DNA from: Bacillota bacterium
GTDB taxonomy: Bacteria; Bacillota; Clostridia; Lachnospirales; Lachnospiraceae
Direction of reading: 5' to 3'
Assembly (NCBI GenBank): GCA_023415475.1
Contig: JAEZKL010000102.1
Coordinates: forward strand, 58,450-122,449
DNA length: 64,000 nucleotides
Shown: piece by piece, positions 1-9,211 of the stretch
Layout: each line of letters opens with the position of its first letter
Numbering within the stretch: position 1 is the stretch's first letter
Notes under the pieces: model-generated
Database searches by the model: none
What the model was told of the DNA's origin: nothing
What the model saw: only the letters and a program-made list of their open reading frames with translations
Position numbers and translations under genes: made by a program

Positions 1-75
1 TAATAAATTTAAAGGATAATAGTAGAATAGTCAATACTATATTTCAAAGAAATTCAACAATATATACAAAAATTA

Positions 76-105
76 TTGACAAATGTATACAATTATATAT
101 ATAAT
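76..105 (+). promoter_or_regulatory. sigma-A type promoter of the chemoreceptor gene
   Basis: TTGACA at 76-81 and TATAAT at 100-105 are separated by 18 bp. Both hexamers match the vegetative consensus. The chemoreceptor start codon lies about 70 nt downstream. Confidence 0.75.
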
Positions 106-118
106 GCTATATATAGAG

Positions 119-132
119 GTAAAACGATAAAC
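119..132. promoter_or_regulatory. operator-like motif shared with the ABC importer promoter
   Basis: GTAAAACGATAAAC lies 13 nt after the -10 box, near the expected transcription start. The same word with two changes sits just after the -10 box of the sugar importer (2435-2448). The CG-centred form resembles LacI-family or CcpA operators. The identity of the regulator is inference. Confidence 0.4.
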
Positions 133-173
133 AAAGAGGACGAGATAAAATCAAAAAATGGAGGTAAGAAGGT

Positions 174-2255
174 TTGAAAACAAAATCGATTAGTTATAGA
201 ACTTTTTTTTCGAAAATAACAGGAAGCATCAGAGTAAAGCTTATACTATGTTTTTTGGTACCTGTCTTGTTCATTGTAATATTGGGAGCTGGAGCGTATC
301 AAAGTTCTTCAAAGGCTATCATTAATACCTTTACCGATGCAACGGTGTCATCGATTGAAAAAACCGGTGAATATTTCGACTTAATATTAAAGAATATTGA
401 GGATAAAGCGGTTTCGTTTGCCGTTGATACTCAAATACGTGATTATTATGCAGGCAAATATTCGAATGACGTTCTTGAGAACGGAAACGCATTTAAAGCT
501 GCAAGGAGTAGCGCGGCAATCATGGCGACTTCCGATCGTTATATTGAAAATATATTTATTATATCGGACGCAGGTAAGCCGATAACCACCTATGGTCAGT
601 TTGATGATAAGGTTGATTCCTATATGAATTTTTCTGAAACACAAGAGGCAGCTCTGATCGATACAAACAAAAATACAAACCTATGGACGGGATACCATGC
701 TTTTTTGGATGAACAACTGGAAATACCAAAGGATAAGTACGCGATTACCTTATCAAAACCTCTTCTGAATGTAACAGCAAGACAGATTGGGTATCTTTTT
801 GTCGATGTCACTACGAGTGTTATTACAGACGCGATGAAAACCTTGGAATTACCGGAGAATAGCTATCTTGCATTTATATCACAGGATGGAAAAGAAATAA
901 CGCCGGATGGTATTGTTGCGGAACCCATTTTCACAAAACTAAAAGAATATGAAAATATACATACAAGTACGGAAAAAAACGAACACCTTACTATTACCTA
1001 TAATGGGGAAGAGCATGAATTTATTTATTCTAGGATAGGAAATAGCGGAGCTGTTATCTGTGCTATGATACCCTCGTCATATCTTCTGGAGCAGTCAAAT
1101 TCAATAAAAAACCTTACATTTATTCTGGTTGCAGTTGCGGCTATTTTCGCAATAATGATTGGAGTCATAGTTGCATATGGGTTTGGAAAAGCAATAACAG
1201 AAATGATTCATACTTTATCCAGGGCTACCGAAGGAGATTTGACCGCTTCCGTAGATCATATACGCAAGGATGAATTCGGAATACTGTCAAAGAGTATTAA
1301 TCATATGATTGGTAATTTGAATGAGATAATTAATAAGGCAACTAAGGTTAGTCAGACGGTTGCCGATTCCACCAGAAATGTTTCTGAAAATTCGATACTT
1401 TTATTGGAAGCTTCAAAGAATATTTCTGTTGCCATATCTGAAATTCAACAGGGGAATGTTCAACAGGCAGAAGGTACAGAGCAGTGCTTGAGGATAACGG
1501 ATGAATTAGCGAACCAAATTAATATGGTTCATGAAAATGCCTTAGCTATTGAAAAAATTGCAGAGACTACTAAGAATGTGGTTAAGGATGGTATCGATGA
1601 GATTGATCGGCTTTCCGATGTAACGGATGAAAATGTTCGTGTTACGAATAATACGATTAGAGATATTGAGGAGCTTGAAAAGGAATCCAAAGTAATAACA
1701 GATATTATAGGGGTAATTAACGGCATAGCAGGACAGACGAATTTGTTATCCTTAAATGCTTCTATTGAGGCCGCAAGAGCCGGCGAAGCGGGAAGAGGCT
1801 TTTCTGTAGTTGCAGATGAGATACGGGAGCTGTCGAACAAGTCAGTAACCGCTGCACGAGAAATTGAACAGATTATTAAGAATATTATAGCTAAGACTCA
1901 TACCACTGTGAATACAGTTAAGCAGGCTGAGTCTATCTCCAAGTCTACCGAGGCTCGACTAAATAATGTGGTTCAGCTGTTTAATAACATAACGATTCAT
2001 GTTGACGATTTAGCGGGTAGGATGGAAAGGATTACTGATAGTATTGGCGAAATTAATCGGTCTAAAGTAGACACCCTGAATTCCATTGAAAGCATCTCTG
2101 CAGTTGCGGAGGAAACGACTGCTGCTTCACAGGAGGTTGATGCGACCGCCCAGCAGCAGGTGGAGGTTGTAACGAAGCTGAATGATGCTGCAAAAGCCCT
2201 TGGTCAGGATGTGGCAGAACTTGAAAATGCGATTGAGATATTTAAAACGAAATAA
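174..2255 (+). CDS. methyl-accepting chemotaxis protein with Cache-type sensor
   Basis: Transmembrane chemoreceptor, 693 aa, which would pass ligand binding to the CheA/CheW array. A first membrane helix lies at about residues 21-45. A periplasmic-type sensing region follows to about 310 with the look of a double Cache domain, then a second helix at 312-337 and a HAMP linker. The C-terminal signalling coiled coil has the conserved hairpin tip around residues 525-545 (NASIEAARAGEAGRGF). The start is TTG at 174, chosen because GGAGGT at 160-165 is correctly spaced and no ATG is suitably placed. Its position next to a sugar importer, and the shared operator-like motif, suggest that it senses a sugar handled by this locus. 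The ligand is unknown. Confidence 0.93.
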   Translation: MKTKSISYRTFFSKITGSIRVKLILCFLVPVLFIVILGAGAYQSSSKAIINTFTDATVSSIEKTGEYFDLILKNIEDKAVSFAVDTQIRDYYAGKYSNDVLENGNAFKAARSSAAIMATSDRYIENIFIISDAGKPITTYGQFDDKVDSYMNFSETQEAALIDTNKNTNLWTGYHAFLDEQLEIPKDKYAITLSKPLLNVTARQIGYLFVDVTTSVITDAMKTLELPENSYLAFISQDGKEITPDGIVAEPIFTKLKEYENIHTSTEKNEHLTITYNGEEHEFIYSRIGNSGAVICAMIPSSYLLEQSNSIKNLTFILVAVAAIFAIMIGVIVAYGFGKAITEMIHTLSRATEGDLTASVDHIRKDEFGILSKSINHMIGNLNEIINKATKVSQTVADSTRNVSENSILLLEASKNISVAISEIQQGNVQQAEGTEQCLRITDELANQINMVHENALAIEKIAETTKNVVKDGIDEIDRLSDVTDENVRVTNNTIRDIEELEKESKVITDIIGVINGIAGQTNLLSLNASIEAARAGEAGRGFSVVADEIRELSNKSVTAAREIEQIIKNIIAKTHTTVNTVKQAESISKSTEARLNNVVQLFNNITIHVDDLAGRMERITDSIGEINRSKVDTLNSIESISAVAEETTAASQEVDATAQQQVEVVTKLNDAAKALGQDVAELENAIEIFKTK

Positions 2256-2398
2256 GGAAACAAACAATAGAAAATCGATATACATTAATAAATCAGCCAA
2301 TAGATACTGTTTTAGATGTTTGGTTAGTGTTTTTGTATTAAATGCTTTTAGTTGTTTAAAAATTTAATATCAAAGCTCAACAAATTACACAAAAGCTA

Positions 2399-2427
2399 TT
2401 GACAAAATTAAGTAATTTGGGTATACT
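2399..2427 (+). promoter_or_regulatory. promoter of the sugar ABC importer operon
   Basis: TTGACA at 2399-2404, a 17-bp spacer and TATACT at 2422-2427. It lies 57 nt upstream of the first permease gene. Confidence 0.75.
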
Positions 2428-2434
2428 ATGACTA

Positions 2435-2448
2435 GTAAAACGATTTAC
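2435..2448. promoter_or_regulatory. LacI/cre-like operator candidate
   Basis: GTAAAACGATTTAC is an imperfect palindrome with GTAAA/TTTAC arms around a central CG. It starts 7 nt after the -10 box, a position where a bound repressor would block initiation. It matches 12 of 14 bases at 119-132. Confidence 0.5.
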
Positions 2449-2483
2449 AATATAAAAAGAGTAGTAGAGGGAGGCACCATTTA

Positions 2484-3407
2484 ATGAATAGTTTTAGCAA
2501 AAAGAAAAAGCTGAAGGGATATAGAGAATTCTTATATATTTTACCATTTTTAATTGTGGTATTGATATTTTCTTATTATCCTCTATATGGGTGGATATAC
2601 TCGTTTTTTGATTATCAACCACCACTACCGTTTTCTTGGGACTCCTTTGTAGGTCTAAAGTGGTTTAAGGTGCTATTTAAAAATAAATCCTTTATGAATC
2701 AAACGGTGGAAGTGCTTCGTAACACTTTTGCTATGAGCGGCATTGCGTTAGCATTTTCTTGGCTTCCTATGTTTTTTGCTATTTTTCTCAATGAAATCAA
2801 GAATGTTCCTTTCCGTAAGTTTGTTCAGACAGCAACTACTTTACCGAACTTCATCAGTTGGGTATTGGTTTATTCGGTAGCATTTCTTCTTATGAGTAAT
2901 AATGGTATGTTCAATTCTGTTGCTTTGGATCTGGGCATCATTGATACACCAATTGATTTTTTGAAATCGAACGAGCATATTTGGTTTAAAATGTGGGTAT
3001 GGTTGACCTGGAAGAACCTTGGATGGGCTGCCATCATGTACATAGCGGCAATTTCCGGAATTGATGCGGAATTATTTGAGGCAGCACGAGTGGATGGAGC
3101 AAGCCGTTTGAAAATCATACGTAATATTACAATTCCTAGCATATTGCCTACTTTTTTTGTACTTCTGTTACTAAATATTTCAAATATCCTGAATAACGGC
3201 ATGGAACAGTATTTTGTCTTCCAAAACTCGTGGAATAGGGAACATATACAGGTTTTAGATTTGTATGTATACAATTTGTCTACCAGTAAACCACCTGTAT
3301 ATTCCGTATCAACCGCACTTAGTATGTTGAAGAGCATTGTAAGCTTGGTTCTGCTGTTTGCTGCGAACACCTTCTCTAAGTTGGTTCGTAAGGAAAGTAT
3401 TATATAA
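2484..3407 (+). CDS. carbohydrate ABC transporter permease, LplB/UgpA-like
   Basis: Inner-membrane permease of a binding-protein-dependent sugar importer, 307 aa, with about six membrane helices. The ATPase-docking EAA loop is visible around residue 198 (EAARVDGAS...P). The ATG at 2484 is preceded by GAGGGAGG at 2468-2475. The next permease follows after 11 nt and the solute-binding protein after that, giving the standard permease-permease-binding protein order. No ATPase gene is present in the window, so the importer probably borrows a shared MsmK/UgpC-type ATPase encoded elsewhere, as is usual for this family. The flanking genes suggest xylo- or arabino-oligosaccharides as substrate. Confidence 0.92.
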   Translation: MNSFSKKKKLKGYREFLYILPFLIVVLIFSYYPLYGWIYSFFDYQPPLPFSWDSFVGLKWFKVLFKNKSFMNQTVEVLRNTFAMSGIALAFSWLPMFFAIFLNEIKNVPFRKFVQTATTLPNFISWVLVYSVAFLLMSNNGMFNSVALDLGIIDTPIDFLKSNEHIWFKMWVWLTWKNLGWAAIMYIAAISGIDAELFEAARVDGASRLKIIRNITIPSILPTFFVLLLLNISNILNNGMEQYFVFQNSWNREHIQVLDLYVYNLSTSKPPVYSVSTALSMLKSIVSLVLLFAANTFSKLVRKESII

Positions 3408-3418
3408 AGGAGTGCATT

Positions 3419-4354
3419 ATGAAAAAGAAAAATCAATTAATCTTTGATAAACGCAATAGGATAAAAAAACAATCCTTAAGCGATCGTTTGCTGGATGTAA
3501 TAAATTATACCGTATTCTCGCTGTTTGCTTTTGTATGTGTATATCCGTTTTATTATATTTTTATTAATACAATCAGCAATAATAAAATCAGTGAAAAAGG
3601 CGGTGTCGTATGGATACCCAAGGGAATACATTTTCAAAACTATATCGACGCATTTAGAATACCCGGATTAGGTCAGGCTGCATTTATTTCGATATCCAGA
3701 ACGGTAATTGGAACAGTCCTAACGGTGCTTATCGCTATATTTTTGGGATATATGTTTACCAGAGAGACTTTATATAAGCGAAAAGTGTGGTATCGATTTG
3801 TGGTTATAACCATGTACTTTAATGCAGGCATTATTCCCTGGTATTTAACAATGATGAATTTAAAGCTTACCAATAACTTTCTTGGATACCTTTTGCCTAC
3901 CATGATATCGCCTTTCTATATCATACTGACAAAGACCTATGTAGAATCGACGCCCAAAGAGATACAGGAAGCGGCGGATTGTGATGGCGCCGGAGTTTTA
4001 CAAATATTTTTTAAGATCATGCTACCTATATGTAAGCCGATTTTAGCTACGATTGCGATCTTTACGGCGGTAGGACATTGGAATTCTTTCCAGGACACCT
4101 TGCTTTTAATGACGCAAGAGAAGTATTATACTTTGCAATTTATTTTATATCGATATCTGCAATCATCACAATCACTATCAGCAATCATTAATGCAACGGC
4201 AGGTAGCGCGGAAGCAATACTAGCTAATACTCAGACACAAACATCAATAAGAATGACAGTTACTATTATCGTAGCGCTTCCAATCATATTGGTTTATCCA
4301 TTTTTTCAGAGATTCTTTGTAAAGGGAATCATGATTGGAGCTGTAAAGGGATAA
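3419..4354 (+). CDS. carbohydrate ABC transporter permease, YtcP/UgpE-like
   Basis: Second permease of the importer, 311 aa, forming a heterodimeric channel with the preceding gene product. A cytoplasmic N-terminus is followed by about six helices. The EAA loop occurs near residue 184 (EAADCDGAG...P). AAAGGAG directly precedes the ATG, and the 11-nt gap from the first permease implies co-transcription. The C-terminus ending GIMIGAVKG is typical of the YtcP group. Confidence 0.92.
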   Translation: MKKKNQLIFDKRNRIKKQSLSDRLLDVINYTVFSLFAFVCVYPFYYIFINTISNNKISEKGGVVWIPKGIHFQNYIDAFRIPGLGQAAFISISRTVIGTVLTVLIAIFLGYMFTRETLYKRKVWYRFVVITMYFNAGIIPWYLTMMNLKLTNNFLGYLLPTMISPFYIILTKTYVESTPKEIQEAADCDGAGVLQIFFKIMLPICKPILATIAIFTAVGHWNSFQDTLLLMTQEKYYTLQFILYRYLQSSQSLSAIINATAGSAEAILANTQTQTSIRMTVTIIVALPIILVYPFFQRFFVKGIMIGAVKG

Positions 4355-4441
4355 TGTTATTCGGGTAAATTAGTGGAGTTGAATGATATCCTTTATAAAG
4401 GGATCAGAATATATTAATTTAATTAAAAGAGGAGGAAGATT

Positions 4442-6223
4442 ATGAGATTTAAAAAGCAACTTAGTATTACAATTGTAATTATGCTGGTGTTTGCAATGTT
4501 TGCTACCGGTTGTACCAAAAAGACCGACAATACAAACGATACTACAAACAACACTCCCACTCCTAAAGTTGAGGACAACAAAGATGCTTCAAGCAATACT
4601 GATACTCCAGAGCCATCCACACTTGAGCCAATGGTACTGGAAGTATACTCGCAACCAGCTAACTTCCAGGGTGAGCAACCCGGTTGGACAGCTAAGATAT
4701 TAAAAGATAAATTTAATATAACTCTTAATATCATAGCTCCACAGGTAGCGGGAGGAGATATTTTTGCTGCTCGTTCAGCATCTGGTTTCTTAGGAGACTT
4801 GGTTGTTCTTGATAACGCGGACATTCAGTCTTGTATCAAATCAGGATTGATTTATGACGTTACAGAGGGTATGAAAAAGTTAACTTCCTTTGAGGAGTAT
4901 AAAAAACAGCTCGATGTATTTAACTCTTCCTTAGATGGCGTAGAGGATGGTGTATATTATGCATGGCCTACTGAGATGACAAATACTAGTCCAACTACAT
5001 TTACACCTACCATCCCCGGTGTCGCACCCACTATCCCTTGGGATTATTATGCTGAGGTAGGCGCTCCTGAGTTAAATAACCTTTCCGATCTTGTAAAGAC
5101 ACTTCGTGCGATCCAAGATAAGCACCCGACCAATGCCAACGGTGACCCCAGCTATGGAATTACCTTGTGGCCTGATTGGGATGGAACCTCAATCGAGAAT
5201 GTTAACCAGCTTACAAAGTGGTATGGTCAAGAAGTAAATGGTTCTATTCTGTTAGATACAGCTGGCAATAGAATTCCGTTAACCGATGATAACGGAGCTT
5301 ATCATAAGATCCTTCAGTTCTATTTTGAAGCAAATCAGGCTGGTGTTGTAGATCCTGACTCCGGAACACAGAACTGGGATTCAGTAAACAATAAATTCAA
5401 CTCCAAACGTGCTTTCTTAATTTGGAATGACTGGCAGCAAGGCTTCTGGAACACAACCGATCGTGGTAACAACGGTGAGAACTATATGATGGTTCCTATT
5501 AATGATATGAATATCTATCAGCCTTCTGATTCCTACTATGGTAGTGGTAGAGCATTTGCCGTTGGAACGAATGATCCTGCTAAGCAAGAAAGAGTTATGA
5601 TGCTCTTAGATTGGATGTCCAGTCCGGAAGGCTTGGAATGTATCCATGCTGGTATTAAAGGATTTACCTATGAAGATGCTGCGGATGGTAATGGCTATGT
5701 TCGTACTGCTGCCGGTGAAACTGCTCTGATGGATAACTCCCCTGTACCGGAGGAATTCGGCGGCGGTTTATATGCAGATGGAATGCTTCAAATCAATCAA
5801 TGGATGGTATCCAGCTTCGCTAGCAATCCGAATAATGGCTTAACTTATGGAACCAGATTATGGCCTGCTGAAATTGAGAAGGCTAAGACAAAGACAACCA
5901 ATGAATGGTCGGCGAGATTTAATGCTACTGATCCTGTTGATTATCTCATCAAGAATAATAAAGCAACCGTTGTTCCTTTTGTTAATGTAAGCCTTGCACC
6001 AGACCCTACCGATATCGCATTAATCAGAAGTAACTGTGGTCAGCTGGTAAAGGATGCATCCTGGAAGATGGTTTTTGCTAAGGATCAGGCTGAATTTGAT
6101 GCTATTTGGAATCAACTTAAGGCAGACCTTGATGGCTTTGATTGGTCCACTTTAGTAAAATTTGATCAGGATAAATATCAGGTACTTGTGGATGAGAGAG
6201 CAAAAGCTTTGGCTGCTAATTAA
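4442..6223 (+). CDS. extracellular solute-binding lipoprotein of the sugar importer
   Basis: Large ligand-binding lipoprotein, 593 aa, that would capture oligosaccharide outside the membrane and deliver it to the two permeases. The N-terminus is a lipoprotein signal with lipobox FATGC, making Cys24 the lipidated residue. A Thr/Asn/Pro-rich linker follows to about residue 60. The size (over 500 aa) and the LplA-like organisation fit the family partnered with LplB/YtcP permeases, which often bind oligosaccharides. GAGGAGG at 4430-4436 supports the ATG. A strong terminator follows, so the importer operon probably ends here. Confidence 0.92.
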   Translation: MRFKKQLSITIVIMLVFAMFATGCTKKTDNTNDTTNNTPTPKVEDNKDASSNTDTPEPSTLEPMVLEVYSQPANFQGEQPGWTAKILKDKFNITLNIIAPQVAGGDIFAARSASGFLGDLVVLDNADIQSCIKSGLIYDVTEGMKKLTSFEEYKKQLDVFNSSLDGVEDGVYYAWPTEMTNTSPTTFTPTIPGVAPTIPWDYYAEVGAPELNNLSDLVKTLRAIQDKHPTNANGDPSYGITLWPDWDGTSIENVNQLTKWYGQEVNGSILLDTAGNRIPLTDDNGAYHKILQFYFEANQAGVVDPDSGTQNWDSVNNKFNSKRAFLIWNDWQQGFWNTTDRGNNGENYMMVPINDMNIYQPSDSYYGSGRAFAVGTNDPAKQERVMMLLDWMSSPEGLECIHAGIKGFTYEDAADGNGYVRTAAGETALMDNSPVPEEFGGGLYADGMLQINQWMVSSFASNPNNGLTYGTRLWPAEIEKAKTKTTNEWSARFNATDPVDYLIKNNKATVVPFVNVSLAPDPTDIALIRSNCGQLVKDASWKMVFAKDQAEFDAIWNQLKADLDGFDWSTLVKFDQDKYQVLVDERAKALAAN

Positions 6224-6254
6224 TTAATAGGGTATCGTTATTACCTTATGACTA

Positions 6255-6284
6255 ATGGGGTGTTGCTTGCAGCACCCCATTTTA
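6255..6284 (+). terminator. intrinsic terminator after the binding protein gene
   Basis: ATGGGGTGT at 6255-6263 pairs with GCACCCCAT at 6272-6280 and is followed by TTTTAT. It separates the importer operon from the hydrolase genes. Confidence 0.75.
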
Positions 6285-6373
6285 TCATACATGATATAAA
6301 ACTAGTTACGAGAAAAAGAGAGCATTCGTGATACTGGCTTTGTGCTTTCAGCGTAACAGAATAGGGGAAGTAT

Positions 6374-8335
6374 ATGAGAGATTCAATTGACTGCTTACCT
6401 AACGGTAAAAATTTTATAAGCTGGGAAACGGAAACAAACTATCATAAACAAATACATGTTTCTGCCAATCATCCAGATGCCTCTGATGATAATGACGGAA
6501 CCGTGGAACGTCCTTATTTAACAATCAATGCAGCGGCTGCAATTGCTACCCCTGGAACTCATATATTAATTCATGGTGGTGAATATAGAGAATGTGTTCG
6601 ACCGGCACGGGGTGGTGACGGTCCGGACAAAATGATATGCTACGAAGCGTTTGGTGATGGAGAAGTTGTGATTAAGGCTTCTGAAATAGTAGAACAGTTT
6701 GAAGAGAGTACTGGATGGAGAAAGAGTCCAAGAATTGCTAAAAACGATAATAAGGATTCGGTACAAATATGGCAAATTAGATTAAATCCGGATACTTTTC
6801 GGGGATATAATCCGTTTTGTACAGTGAATATCTTACATGATAGATTGTTTATTGAGTATGAAAAGACAGACATGACCACATATCTTAATCGACGAGGAAT
6901 GGTTTTTTGCGATGGAAAGCCACTCCATCAGGTGGCATTATATAATCAGATTTCTCAGCGGCAAGGCTCCTTTTGGGTGGAGGCAAACGGTCAAACGATT
7001 CATTTTCGCTTAGAGGGTGATGCTGACCCTTCCAAGCATAAGATAGAAATCACCTGCAGAGAACAATGCTTTGCGCCTGAGGTACCGTTCTTATCCTATA
7101 TCAAGGTAAAAGGACTAACCTGTGCGCATGCAGCTACAGGAGCGCCTGTTCCGCAACGAGGATCAATCTCTTGTTATCGAGGTCATCATTGGATTATTGA
7201 AGATTGTGTGATTGACTGGTCCAATGCAGTGGGTATTGATATTGGGAATGAGTGCTGGCATCATGAAATAATTAAGGACCAGCTCATCGGATATAGTATT
7301 ATCCGAGGATGTAAGATTTATGATGCAGGAGTTTGCGGTATTGCCGGACTTTTTGCAACGCACTTTTTGATAGAGGATAATCTGATCCAGGGCACCGGAT
7401 GGCAAAGAATGGAGCTTTCCTGGGAAGCTGGTGCTATCAAAACTCATAATAGTGTAGATAGCCTGATACGCAGAAACATTTTTACAAAGACCATACGAGC
7501 AGATCATCTTTGGTTGGACTGCGGCAATGAAAATAATAGAATTACTCAGAATTTATTTTTAGACGGAATCGAGCAGAGAGAAGCCATCTTTATTGAATGT
7601 ACCAAAGATGATACGAATTTGATTGATAATAATATTTTCTGGAACGTGGAAGGGCGATTTGATCCGAATAAAATGCCAAACGAGAAGGGATCCTCCGGAT
7701 GGTATAAGATGGTCGAGAACGATGTAGTAAATGGGTATGCAATCTACGGCGAAGGTACGGATCGGCTTTATATCGCTAATAATTTGATTGGTAGATGTAG
7801 AGGAGCCGGATATTTTGCCAAGCCTGTTTCCTTCCGTATGTCAGGAATGGAGAGAGGTGGAACCTCAAGAGATGCCCGTTTGTTTAATAATATATTTTAT
7901 CAATGTCAGGAAGCAGCCATTACGATGCCTACAGAGAAAAATGAAGCAGAGGGTAATCTGTATGTAAAACAGACCGGAGGGTATCTCAGAGTTATGTATC
8001 CTGCACCTGAGGTTTGTCTTGATTTATCGACCTGGAAAGAATTCTATGGATTTGATATAACAGGACAAGAAGGCTGGTTTGACATCAATGTGGATACAGA
8101 GAACTATACATTACAGTTTAGACAGGCTGAGGATGCTCCCTTTTTCTTTGCAAATCAATCAAAAAGACATAATTTTGTATATGACCCTTCCAAGGTACTG
8201 GAAGTTCGCAGTGACAGCTTGGCTTCCTCTGATTTTTTTGGTAATAGTGTAGATGCAGACATGCGTGTTCCCGGTCCTTTTATGGAGTTAAATACCGTAA
8301 AAACATATCATATTGACCCAAGAAAGTTAAAATAA
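6374..8335 (+). CDS. GH120-type beta-xylosidase, right-handed beta-helix
   Basis: Probable cytoplasmic exo-beta-xylosidase, 653 aa, releasing xylose from xylo-oligosaccharides. There is no signal peptide. The N-terminus has the DGT..RPYLTINAA opening typical of parallel beta-helix proteins. I matched it by eye to the Thermoanaerobacterium XylC family (GH120). Shared blocks include KVKGLTCAHAAT, WIIEDCVIDWSNA, HLWLDCGNE and AIFIEC. Asp382 in LWLDC and Glu408 in FIEC fall at the positions of the GH120 nucleophile and acid/base as I recall them. The length also fits the family (about 640 aa). AGGGGAAG precedes the ATG. If not GH120 proper, it is a related beta-helix glycosidase. Confidence 0.8.
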   Translation: MRDSIDCLPNGKNFISWETETNYHKQIHVSANHPDASDDNDGTVERPYLTINAAAAIATPGTHILIHGGEYRECVRPARGGDGPDKMICYEAFGDGEVVIKASEIVEQFEESTGWRKSPRIAKNDNKDSVQIWQIRLNPDTFRGYNPFCTVNILHDRLFIEYEKTDMTTYLNRRGMVFCDGKPLHQVALYNQISQRQGSFWVEANGQTIHFRLEGDADPSKHKIEITCREQCFAPEVPFLSYIKVKGLTCAHAATGAPVPQRGSISCYRGHHWIIEDCVIDWSNAVGIDIGNECWHHEIIKDQLIGYSIIRGCKIYDAGVCGIAGLFATHFLIEDNLIQGTGWQRMELSWEAGAIKTHNSVDSLIRRNIFTKTIRADHLWLDCGNENNRITQNLFLDGIEQREAIFIECTKDDTNLIDNNIFWNVEGRFDPNKMPNEKGSSGWYKMVENDVVNGYAIYGEGTDRLYIANNLIGRCRGAGYFAKPVSFRMSGMERGGTSRDARLFNNIFYQCQEAAITMPTEKNEAEGNLYVKQTGGYLRVMYPAPEVCLDLSTWKEFYGFDITGQEGWFDINVDTENYTLQFRQAEDAPFFFANQSKRHNFVYDPSKVLEVRSDSLASSDFFGNSVDADMRVPGPFMELNTVKTYHIDPRKLK

Positions 8336-8406
8336 AGCAACCAAAATAGGCAGATATAAAAATTTATCAATGCATTGGAAAATGAAAGGGTAAAAGGGGA
8401 CGGAAT

Positions 8407-9210
8407 ATGGGTTTAATCAACTATACTTTTTTCTCCCAGGTGTTAAGGGAGCAAGTAAATGTCTCGGTTGTATTGCCTACCTATAGTCGGTGGAGTACAA
8501 AAGAGCCAATAGAAGAGTTTTACAGAATTGGTAAGAAATATAAAACACTTTATGTATTACATGGAGGTTCCGATGATTGCACTACCTATTATCGTAATAC
8601 AGGTATTGAACGATATGCAAATGATAATGGTTTTGCAGTAGTAATGCCGGAGGTGAAGAACAGCTTTTATTGTAATATGAAGTATGGACCAAACTACTTT
8701 GATTATCTATCAAAGGAACTGCCGAATATGATGCAAGCGGTTTTTCCTCTTTCCGATAAAAGTGAAGATCGGTATGTAGTAGGAAATTCCATGGGTTCCC
8801 ATGGAACAATGAAATGGGTACTGAATTGTCCTGAATTTTTCAACGCGGCTGCCGGAATGTCAGGAGTAGGCGATGTAGAAGAGATGGGCTTTTTCCGCGG
8901 AAGGGCGGTTGGCCCGGCAACCACGGCCTTCGGAACCGCAGAGGATTATAGGGGAAGTATGAATGATTTAAAGAAGCTTGCTAAGGATTTGGCAGATTCG
9001 GGCAAACGAATTCCCCGATTATTCAGCTGCTGTGGAACGGAGGATCCCTATTATGAGGGAACAGTTCAGTTCAAAAAATATGCCGACGAGATCGGATTAC
9101 CGTTAAAATATGAAACTGGACCGGGTGGTCACACCTGGGAATTCTGGGATTGCTGGCTGCGAAGTATTATAAGTTGGATGGGATTGTCTGATAAAGAGGA
9201 GGATAATTAA
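8407..9210 (+). CDS. alpha/beta-hydrolase esterase, EstA/CE1-like
   Basis: Probable carbohydrate esterase, 267 aa, of the tributyrin esterase/esterase D fold. The oxyanion region LHGGSDD is followed by the nucleophile elbow G-N-S-M-G with Ser128. The catalytic His is probably in GGHTWEFWD near the C-terminus. There is no signal peptide, so it acts in the cytoplasm, plausibly removing acetyl groups from imported xylo-oligosaccharides. It is followed after one base by a paralogue, so the pair is translationally coupled. The substrate is inferred from the neighbours. Confidence 0.82.
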   Translation: MGLINYTFFSQVLREQVNVSVVLPTYSRWSTKEPIEEFYRIGKKYKTLYVLHGGSDDCTTYYRNTGIERYANDNGFAVVMPEVKNSFYCNMKYGPNYFDYLSKELPNMMQAVFPLSDKSEDRYVVGNSMGSHGTMKWVLNCPEFFNAAAGMSGVGDVEEMGFFRGRAVGPATTAFGTAEDYRGSMNDLKKLAKDLADSGKRIPRLFSCCGTEDPYYEGTVQFKKYADEIGLPLKYETGPGGHTWEFWDCWLRSIISWMGLSDKEEDN

Positions 9211-9211
9211 T

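Noticed and set aside
1529..1840. Long open frame on the minus strand inside the chemoreceptor gene
   Set aside because: It lies opposite the strongly conserved signalling domain, has no ribosome site, and its Ser/Ile-rich translation is a shadow of the coiled-coil codons.
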